From assembly GCA_036937835.1 (NCBI GenBank), contig CM072877.1, positions 14,934,001-14,998,000 on the forward strand: DNA of 64,000 nt. The letters are read 5' to 3'. Of this stretch, positions 52,501-63,235 are shown in pieces; within the stretch, counting starts at the first letter, position 1, and each line of letters starts with the position of its first letter. The notes under the pieces were generated by a model that was not told the DNA's origin, ran no database searches, and was given only the letters and a program-made list of their open reading frames with translations. The position numbers and the translations under genes were made by a program. The DNA comes from Pampus argenteus. Lineage: Eukaryota > Chordata > Actinopteri > Scombriformes > Stromateidae.

Positions 52501-55500
52501 CACTATTTAACTTGTGTGAAAAGCACGTGCAGAGCTGAGTATATCTGAACTAAGGTGTTCTAGCAGCTGCTAGCTGAGTTTGTGTTAGTTCACAGGCTGA
52601 GGCAGATAATTGGTTGCCTCCTCGGTGCCAAGGTGGCTAATCCCTTTGACCATATGTCAGCGGCTTGTCAAGCCCAGAGCCAGCACAGCAAAGGGGACAG
52701 AACTATGCAGGACAGGAAAACACAGACACACTGTGCATTCACATGTAAGCAGCCATTGTGTTTTTGCATCATAATAGATACTGTTTGAATTGTCAGAGTA
52801 ATATTTACAGAGGTGGACTGTTCGGTCACTTTGACTAGACAAGGACTTTTTTTTACATAACTAATGTGTTGTAGTGAGTTTTGACAACGAAGGGTAAAGG
52901 AAGAGGTTGTAGGCCATCATGGTGTCAGTGTGACAGAGAGGTCAGAGTGGATCTGTTGAAGGTGCAAACCAGCTGCTACTATATTATAATGAAGCTAACT
53001 GAAACCTCCTCACATTCCAGGAGACAGCAGCGGCCTCAGGGAGGAGGTGGAGGTGGAGGAGGAGGAGGGGGAGGAGGAGGGAAGAGCCAGTCTCCGCTGA
53101 TACAGCAGCAGTCACCGCAACATCAGAGGGATCAAACACAACAACAGTCTCCAAACCAACAGCAGCAGACTTTGACAGAACTGGGAGATAACAGAAACAA
53201 TAGCGCTGGTCGGCCACCTCGCCAATATCAAGGAGGACATGGGCAACGCCAAGGAGGCGCCCCGCACCACGGATACAGCCAGAATCGGCGCTGGCACCAC
53301 AATCAGAAAGGTCAAGGGCATGGACAGTTGAATCCTACATGTGATAAAGGATTACCCCCACGAACAACCAAAGACAAAGAACCTGAGAATGTAAAAGTGG
53401 GCAACGAGCAGATCAGATCAACAGAGGAGCCTCACGACTTCAGAAGTCCCCATGAATCGCCCAACTCTGAGTCAACGTGGAACACAACCGCTTTCCCAGA
53501 TCTGACAGTTATCAAGGAATCACCCAACCCACCAGGAAGTGGTAAAGCAAGCAAGGGCCAGTCGGAGCAGCCCAAAATCAGCTTGCTTCAGTCATCAAAG
53601 GAGAGGCTGAGGAGGAGACTAAAGGACAAGGTACCGAAAAGCTGCTTAGAGCCTGTCATTCAGTATTAATGCAATCAGGACTAATGTGTATGTGTGCACA
53701 TGCTGCCATTTAGTCGTATAATTACTTTCATTATGTTCACACACACACATACACGTTATTTAATATAGATACATGCAGATACACACTTTTTCTCACACTG
53801 GCTTACTTTAGTCATTTATCTACTTATTTATTTAGCATTCAGATTGACACACTCAGACCAGCTGGGAGGGGAGTACATGTTCTCACTGAGGGGGAAACTA
53901 AAGTAGCTTTAGCTTAACAGTTTTTGATGTTTTCCACCATGTGCACTAAACTGGCAAGTCAGCCGACTGTGTTGCTGCTCTCAGCCTCCTCTTTCTACAC
54001 CTACCTCATTACCAGCAGGGTGGTTTGATTTGACAGCACGGGACTTCCCAGCAGGCAGCAAAGCACAAAATGATAAACATATCTTCAGTGAAGCCAGTGA
54101 ATCACTGGATCCAGACCAGCAGCCAGTGTTTGCTTGACGAGGGTCTACTGAACTAGAGCAAATAATATTGCAAATATTTCTTGTTAAGTTTGCAACTTAT
54201 TTAAGCAGCATTCACTATAATGTTCCAGGAATATCTAACTACTGAGTTCATGTCAATTTTATAATGTTTTTTTTTTTTCTTTGTGTCTATAAATTATACA
54301 CAAGCCATTGATTGGGTTTATTGCCATGTTGATAATGTTGTCAATGACATCTTGTGACTCGGTGGGTACTCTATATACACGAAGCAAAGTGAGTATCGTC
54401 ATGCAGGTGAATATATTGGCATCTAAAGCAGTAAGAAACTCACATTTCATCTACAAATTATACTGGTAGTAGCCTCTAATTTGTTTGTTTTTTTACTGTC
54501 TACATCTATTGGTCTTCTAAAGGAATAAAAAGCCAGCCAGTTATCCTGGGGAATATATTTTTTTTTATATAAAGGTCTATCTCTCATAATACCTGCCGCA
54601 ATCATCTTGCAACATCATTTAGTTTTCTTAAATCACTAAAAAAGTATGCCCAAAGATATTGAATATGAATACTGTATCATTATCAGTCAACTACCATTGA
54701 TGTCCTGTCCCATCTCCTACCTCAGGAGGAGGCGCGCATGCATGCGTCAGGCTCTGGATCACAGAACATGGACCGGCTGGTGGATCTTCTCAACAGCATG
54801 AGGAGCAACAGCAGCGGTGTGGAGCAGCAGCTGGCCTCTTTCATGGAGGAGGCGCAGTGCTCGGCACGGTCCGAGGAAACGCTAGCTCAGGTGGTCAGCA
54901 CAATCTATTCCAAGGCCGTGTCAGACAGGAGCTTTGCCGCCACGGCCGCCAAGCTCTGTGAAAAGATGGCGCTGTTCATGGTGGAAGGTACCAAGTTCAG
55001 GTCGCTGCTCCTCAACATGCTGCAGGTGAGAGCGCTCGAGAGTTTCAGGATTTCCTCATCTCTCTCATTTTCTTATATTTTGTCAGCATTTAGACAACTC
55101 AGACTTCAATGTAACAAGTCTCAAGAATTTCACGTACCTGGTTTTTATATCAACACTAAGTTCTTTATTGACTAGATGTAATAGATGAATCTGTTACTGG
55201 AGGTGCCGAAGTAGTGCACTTATCTCTTACTGCTGTCCTGGACCAAATAATTGTCTTTTTCTCCATCAGTTTGTTGCTGTAGGAAGCAATAAGCTGCTGT
55301 CTTGATAATGAGCTGACACAGTAGCTTCTCCGTGGTCAGAAAATGACTCATTCTGCTGCTGTCTGTGCAGCATCAGTTGTTTAAATCTCTGTGGATCTTC
55401 AGTTTTGAATGAGAAAATCTTCTGTAAAAACTTGTGTGCACTTCTATACATAAAATTGAATCTAGGTCACATTCTGATGGTTGATATCCAAAACCATGTT

Positions 55501-58500
55501 TGTTGGTTCCATCGCAGCATTTTTTCGCTAATTTATGACATTTCATAGACTAAATTAATTGATTCATTAAAAAAAATGTCAGATTAACTGATAATGAAAG
55601 TGAATAGTCTTTTTGATAAAGCTATATTCCTTTATTTAAACTAAAGTTAAGATAACGGCACTTGATAATACAGTAGATTAAGTATTTTTTTGCACTGTAT
55701 ATTTTAACAAAATCCTCTGTAATTTCAGCAGCTTCATTCAACCTTAGTTTTATATGGAAAAGCAGACTGTGTGTGTGTGTGTGTGTGATGTTGTAAATGT
55801 CAGTGGGCAAAGTAGCGAATCAAAACACCCAGAGGAGAGACCTGTACCCCCCACCCCCTCACCCTTTCACCCTCCATCCCTTCACTCAACTGCACAGTTC
55901 CTGCACCCGTGATGAAAACATCCTCTCAGCCGTTATACATTTCACTGCCTCCATCCACCCCACTCTCCCTCTCCCCCTCCTCGTCCCTCATGAGCTCCCT
56001 ATTCCCGAGCCCCCTCGTCTGATCGCCTCTCCTCACCCAGAACGACACGGGCCAGTGCCTCACTACTTCTCCCCTTCCCCCCTCTCTCTAACCACGCTCC
56101 TCCCTTTCACCCTACGCTTCACTTTTAAGAGCCAGACAACTTTGCCAGAGCGGCAAACTGTCTAGAACTAGGCAAACAAGGCATACACGGTGTCTTACGA
56201 TGACATTCAAAGTCTAAATGTTAGCCCACCTGCCGCCTCGCCATGTCCCCCCCCCCTTTCACTCCTACTCCTCTTTCCTTCTCCTACAGATGCTCCTTTA
56301 GGCTACACTCCTACACAAGGCTTTTTTCCCTTCCCTTCTGTTTTTGTGTTTTCTTTTTTTTCCTCTGAAACATGTCTTTCTTCAGATGTTGAGATTTTTA
56401 TCCCAGACCCAGCAGTAGCAAATCCTGCCTTAATCCTTTTACCCCCTTTTTTCTCCACAATTTTAAATTTATTCCCCCTTTTCACAGCTGTGTGGTCCCT
56501 CCTGTTCTTTGTAGCTCTCTTTCGTTCCCACTTCCCAGCCAGCAGGGACCCCCTCCTTGTCTTTGACATTTTGTCTTTTTTTGCTTTTAAAACATTTTAA
56601 ATGTCATAAGTGAGCTCATGAAGGCCTTCATTAATGATGTACAATGTTTGTTCTAGACCCCTGGATCTCAATATGGGGGCAATTAGTCTGTGACCGCTCT
56701 GCTTATTAAAAGAGCAGCATCAAGGTTTGTTGCTGCTGTGATTAAACAGCCTGTTATCTGTGAAGTATGCTGTTTATTTAGCAACCCCCCCCCACCCCCA
56801 CCCCTCATCTGTGGTGGTGATCTTTCTTCACCAATCTTCTCTTTCTTCACTATACGTCTTCCCCTTTTTGCTGGTTTGTTGTTTAAGTGTCAAATACTGA
56901 GACGATGTCCTTGGTATGTGTATGAGAGGTGAGTGCGGTTGTTTTTTCAGTGCGTACGGTATGTTTGTTTTTGACAGTGTGGAAGTTTTCTGTTGGATCA
57001 AAGCTGGATATTCTGTGTATGTCTGCAGCCGGCAGAGTATTTACACAGTTACAGGCAGGCCTGCAGCGTCGTCGTACAAGTCTGTGAGAATATAAGCTGC
57101 TGCCTCCAGTGCACTTCAGTCCACAGTAACAGGCAGCACAATATATGAGAATCAGAGTCTGTTAATGAAGTTTTCGTTTAACCCGCTGTATAACATCTTT
57201 ACAAGTGTGCATTAAGCATTAACCCATATTAACCCTAACACTTTCACAGCACTGACACGGTTCGCTACCCTTCACTTTCAAACTGAATTAACATATTCTC
57301 CTCTACCTCTGGCAGATAAAAGAAATCCATGAATTTGTTTAATGTGTTTTTTCAACTGCTTTTCAGATTTAAGTACTTTTAAGTTGTGGGGTTAATACCT
57401 GTGTGCCACCTACAAAAACTCCCATCACAGAGATGGTAAAGATGTTAATGGTGATTAATGGCTCTGCTAGGAAAGATAGTTTATCACTGCTGATAAATTT
57501 ATGAGACACTTTATTATCCACCTACCTACCAACCGCCTACTTAGAGCTCGTATGACAGATTTAAAAAAAAGTTGGACTGTAGTGTTTCAGTGTATCTTTT
57601 TCTTTCTGCTCTTCCCCACAGAGAGACTTTGCACGTCGTGATGAGCTCCAGCAGTCAGATGTGGAGAGGTGGTTAGGTTTCATCACATTCCTGTGTGAGG
57701 TGTTTGGGACCATGAGGAGCAGCTCCGGGGAGCCTTTCAGGGTGCTGGTCTGTCCCATCTACACCTGTCTACGAGAGGTCTGTATCAACAACTACACCTT
57801 TTGACAAATATGTCAGTGACCAATCAATCACCCTCCATCCACAGGTTCCAATAAGAAGAAAGGGCTCAGCCATGTCATGCATATTTTGTCTGCTCGGGTC
57901 GATCGGTGCCCAAAGCTAGAGTTTCCTGTTTTCGGCCAGACCCAGTCTAGACAGCAGAAACCACAGCAGGTTTGGTTAATGGTGTAAACAGTTAGGACAT
58001 CATAAGTTCCAGGAAAATGCATGACCCCAGGTTCAGTCGTTAACCGCTGGTCACACTCTCTTACATATACTCCCCCCCGGTCACCATGGAAACCATATAG
58101 GGTAGCCACAGCAGCTCTACTTCGATACAGAAGTGGTTAACAACAGATGGAATACTGAAAGGGGAAGCGAGCGAAGATCAGCGAGGAGAAAGAGAAGAGG
58201 TGAGAGGAAGCAGAAGGAGACTGTGGTCAGGTTGACAGTTGCTGCAGAGGAAGTCTACTCATGTAATGACAGGTAGAAAAGGGACAAGAGAGAAGGGATC
58301 GGGGAGATGACAGAAACCCAGGAGTGAAAATGATTTTTAATGTGTAGTTTGCGAGGGATGAAGAAATAATGGCAGGTGTTGAGGCACGTGCCAGGTAGCT
58401 CCACCACCCACATCCACACCTCCTCCGGTCTGGCACTCAACACACACACACACACACTTGCGTCTGGCTAACAAACGCAACCTAACTCTATAATGCCATC

Positions 58501-61500
58501 CACACCCTGTCTGAGCGTATGCCCAGGGCAATATCTCAACTTGTTAGGAGAAACTGCAACACGCGTAATCAGCCAGCAATACACACCTCTATATTCCAGC
58601 ATCAGCAGGGTTCTCCTTTAGCCTTATGATGCTTCAGGGCAGAACACACCTGTGAACAGTTGTCAAAATATTTGTATAATTATATGTATCTGTGTGTGTT
58701 TGTGAGCCAATGTGACAATCTGTTTCCCAGAGACATTGTTCCTGATTTTCATCCATCTGCGGTTTTGACTGTCCTGTTGTAACATGTGGTTGTCAGATTC
58801 CAGCTAACAAGCTATGCCATATTGTGTGTGCCCGCCTCTGCGTGTGTTAGGGTTAGGGCCTATGCAAGCGCATGTGCCTGCTCGGGCTTAACGTGGACGC
58901 CTGGGCAATTTGCAGTGGCTGTCCACTGTAGATGTAGCTTGCAGGACAGGAATAGGTAACAAGTGTGTTCTCTCTGCTGATCTCATCCATTCATGACTGA
59001 CGCTACAGGCTGTTATAATATAAACATTTTCTAGTGTTTTTTTCAAAATGCCACGATGCAATACATTGGATAATCCTCAAATACGTCTGCAGTGAAGCAT
59101 ATATAACCTTTTGAATTATTTTCCACCTATTCTGTTACACAACACGGTGACTTGCCGGAAATGTTAAACCTATATCAATAGATTTGAGCAACTTGAAGGC
59201 AGCACATCAGCTTGTAAACACAACACTGACATATTCTCACCTTTTAAACTGATTTAGGAAATGTGTTAGCAAACATTTGCATATTTACGCATCCAGCAGA
59301 TATGAAGCAGCATTAGCATTTGTAGTTTGGAGTTGTGTCCAATATTCACTCTACCCCCACTTAGTTCTGTTTTGCTCTCCATCATCTCTTGAGTGAAATA
59401 TCTGGCTCTTTGCAGCTAGATGCTCCATTAGCTCCAGCAGCTAGTTGACAATTTTGTCAGCTGGTAAGTGCTGGGCAGGTAGTGTGCAGTTTGGTTTATT
59501 AGCCTTCTCACTGAAAACCGCTGCCTGATGCCTCTGGAAATGACACTTATGAGTGAAGTGAGACTGAACCAAGACAGTTAAATCAGGAGCTGTAACACTG
59601 AAATAGTGAGTTGAATGAAACATGCTAAAATGTTCCACAGAGCACATTGGGCTTTGTGAATGTTTGACATTTTATAGACCAAACAACTAATCGATTGATC
59701 GTGAACAGAAAACAGATTAATCAGTAAATAAAAAATTCATTAGTAGCAGCCATAATATTTAAATAAATAATTTTATTTTTTTTACTTGAAATGAAACTGC
59801 CATTTTGTTGAATGTAGTCTCGCTGAAACAAAATAGTTAATTTCTTTTGTTTGTCTGTTCAGCCTGCTACTGTTTCATGTTACTGTGGTTACGTTGGTTT
59901 GTTAAAACACTTTGTGGCGAGTGTTTAAATTTAGCCACTAAGCCAAGTAACATGTTCACTAAAAGGTTTTAATACACCTACTCTGGCAAAGCAGGAATTA
60001 ATATTTAACCAGGCAAACTATTTAAAGCGCTGCCTTCACTTAAGTTGCTCAGGCAAGATGAATAAACTGGATTCTTATTAAAAAATACCTTACCTTTAAA
60101 AAAGACAAAGGAACTAACAAACACGTCTTTCTTATGGAGGAACAGAGCATGATAGCATAGATAGGTAGCAGTGCAATGACCTGCATGTGGCCCACAGATG
60201 CCCTCATCAGGATATTAGTTTGCAGTTGAAGACTGCAGAAAGCATGCATGCACTGTGTCTGGTGGTGACATCATTAGCTATTCATTACCTGCTCAAAATT
60301 CAGCACGGACCTCCACAGTCAACCCCAATTTATATATGTTTATGTTAGTATATAGTGTAATGAGTATAGTGTAAGAGAGAGAGAGAGAGAGTAATATTTT
60401 GTAATGTAACTAAGGGAAGTGCTGGTCGCTTACGCTAGACCTGCTGTTGCTATGCAACTATTGGAAACACAGTTGAAGTTGAAGTAGTCATGACTAACTT
60501 TGAGCGCTCTCGCGTGTCATTAGCACACAGATGAAACATGTTTTCCTCTCAGCATCGGCACATCCTTTCTTTCCTTTTTATTTTAAGTCCTCTCGGCATC
60601 TGTAGCGGTGTGATGACAGGTTTCAACATTTATAAACGCACGTGTGTTTGATCAAAAAAAAATAAAAAAAGTCAAACTGAAAATGTACATGAATAATGAT
60701 GCTTTTCTAGTCAAGTTCATTCAGTCACTGAAGGTGTTGTCGTCGTGCTGGATGCGTTTCATCCATTCAGAGAATCACAGCTGTCCTAGTTTTTTATTGC
60801 TTTTTATGTTCCTGATTAAATGTCTTTTGAATGAATAAACTGTAAATGGAAATCATACAAAAACCCAAGGTTTCTCAGCAAAGCGAGCTTTGTTACTTGA
60901 AGGTGTAACTGAGGGAAGATCAGGCTGACTGTTACCATATGTGTGTTAAGCAGACTTTTTATTCTGCTGTTGCTCCTTTTTTACTGTAAAACGAAAGGTA
61001 ATACACAGCGATGGAATGCATGTTATGGTGTAGGAGCAACAGAGGAGAGCAGAGAGAGAGAAAACTGCAGAGGATGGAAGAAGTGACGATAGATGAGTAT
61101 AATAGATTAGACCATTTTAAACGTATTGAGCAAAGCTTCACCCTCGGCTCTCCAGAGAACTCATTATGAGCTAATCCCGCTCGTCGCATAGCTTTTCCTC
61201 TCTGGGAGCGACGAGACTTGAGTACCCACATCAAACAGCCACACTGTCACCACACCCGTCTAAGCATACTGAGGTGCTGACGTCTGTGCTACTGCTGGGC
61301 CAGAATGATAGGAGGAATACCGTCAGGCTTACATTACAGCGTGGAAATAAGAGATCAGCTCGTATAGAAGGTGGATCGTAGCATCAGATGATGGTTTCTG
61401 TTTTGTTTCGGGGTTTTTTTTTGTCCATAGATTCAGCCATCAGTGTTCTCTCTCAAAATGATAGGTTCCCCTTTTTTTCCCCCCTCGTGTCATGATGGAC

Positions 61501-63203
61501 AGTGTTTTCCTGTTCAGCTGCATTGGAAAGATCATAACAGAAAGAGGGAAATAGGCACTAAAAAGACAGAAACTTTGAAAGATATTGACTCGATTTGCCT
61601 AATTAGGATCTTATTCACTTCCCCTAAACTTCTAAATACATTTTTGCAGAGGAGGACTGTGAATTTTTGTCCCCCATCACTTTTTCATCTGTCAGATGAA
61701 AAAGCACAAAAACTCTGGTGATGAATTTATGGACTTCTGCTAAGTGTCAAAATGAAACCCAGTCAGACTGTGGTTGGCTTGTATGTACAGTAACTGAAAA
61801 CATAAAAACATTCTCCTTGCTATTATGCAGTTTGATCCTGTTGATGTTATTCACATCACTTATCCTGCTCCAAAACACACTGGTTTCCTGTGTATTCAAT
61901 GCATGATCTCACTTATTTTTTTCCATAAGTAAAGTCCCTCCATTTATATCTTACTGCTATTTTGCTGGTACTGCAGCAGGTCTACCCTTCCCAGGCATTA
62001 ATTAGACATCATTCAGTCCCCCACCTCCACCTCCTCCCTGTTACTGCTCATATTCTAGCATGTTGTTCACCTTTCCTTTGTCGCCATCCCTCACTGCATT
62101 GTTTGACATGCCCATCTGTCCATGGGGCCAGTTCAGGGGGAAAGCCAGCCAGCGTGTTTACCAGCTCCACTGTTTGTTTTTGGCTACATTGTGTGTGTGT
62201 GTGTGTGTGTGTGTACAGTATGTGTATGTGGATATACAGTGTGCATAAAGCCAGCCTTGATGTGTGACGGTTAGCGAGCTTGCCAGGATGAAAGCTCTGG
62301 TCTGTTGTCCTCCAAGATTTAAAATGTTAATAGCGAAAATATTTACAATCAGGATTTGGTCTTTTTTTTTTCTCTCCTCCTTTTGTGAACTGATTAACAC
62401 ACACACACATACACACACACACACACAAACACTTGCATGTGCCTAATCTCCTTAAGTATACATTATGTGTGTTTGTATATCTCCTAGCTTTGTTTGGTTT
62501 TACTAGCGCTTGATGTTACTACAGTTGGATTTTTCCTGTTTAATTATATTTTGTGCAGCTCTAAAATCTGCCAGGCTTTATTTTATTTTATTTTATTTTA
62601 TTTCCTGGAAACTGGTTCTGTGTAATTTGCAGGTATGACACAGTTAGTTTTTAGGACATTTTACAGAAAGAGTGGTGCAATTTCATACAAATGATGTGGG
62701 GAAAGAAATAGAAAAGTGTTAATTATATTTGAGCTGTTACGTGAAGGTGGTTGAGAGTGTAGTGCCAAAGGAAAAGGTTTTCTGATAGCAGGGGAAACAT
62801 AGCATACACTTGATTACACAGATTTTGATACATATAACCCCACTTCAAATATTCTGAATTATCCCTTTAATTTGAAAAGATTCATAATAAATTAGACTAA
62901 TTAAACTTTTTCAGAACTGACAGAAAATAATAATTTCTCCTTTACTACAAAATAATATAAAAATCAAGAATTTCTGGAAACATTTTGGAAAATTGCACAT
63001 GAATCTAAATGTAAACGGTCTCAACTTTCTCCCCATGTTATCATTTGTACCAAATTGCACCAAAGTGATCATTACATAGAAAACTTTGTGTGTGTTATGG
63101 TATAATCACACATTGTCTGTTCTCGTCCCTTGTAGCTGTTAGAGTCCACAGATGTCAAGGAGGACGCAGTCCTCTGCTGTTCCATGGAGGTATGGACCAC
63201 ATG

Positions 63204-63235
<32 letters not shown>

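Larger units (their letters stand above)
45262..53020 (+). other. ctif: ctif intron 7, 7.8 kb
   Basis: It begins with a CA-repeat block (45281-45333). It contains two decayed Tc1-like elements (46211-47152 and 49388-50190). No other coding sequence was recognised. Confidence 0.88.
55026..57621 (+). other. ctif: ctif intron 9
   Basis: 2596 bp. It contains a repeat fragment at 55534-55610, a TG tract at 55768-55787, a pyrimidine-rich block at 55841-56580 and a C-run-rich spot at 56786-56804. Confidence 0.9.
57778..63135 (+). other. ctif: ctif intron 10, 5.4 kb
   Basis: It contains two RFX X-boxes (58080 and 60446), a repeat fragment (59663-59752), small CA and GA tracts, a TTTTA repeat and TG/CA tracts near 62.2-62.4 kb. 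No coding sequence was recognised. Confidence 0.9.

Noticed and set aside
52881..53669. A single 262-codon open frame that could be called an intronless gene.
   Set aside because: Only 53021-53630 is CTIF-like. The sequence before CACATTCCAG and after AAG|GTACCG is not conserved, and the splice phases match the neighbouring exons.
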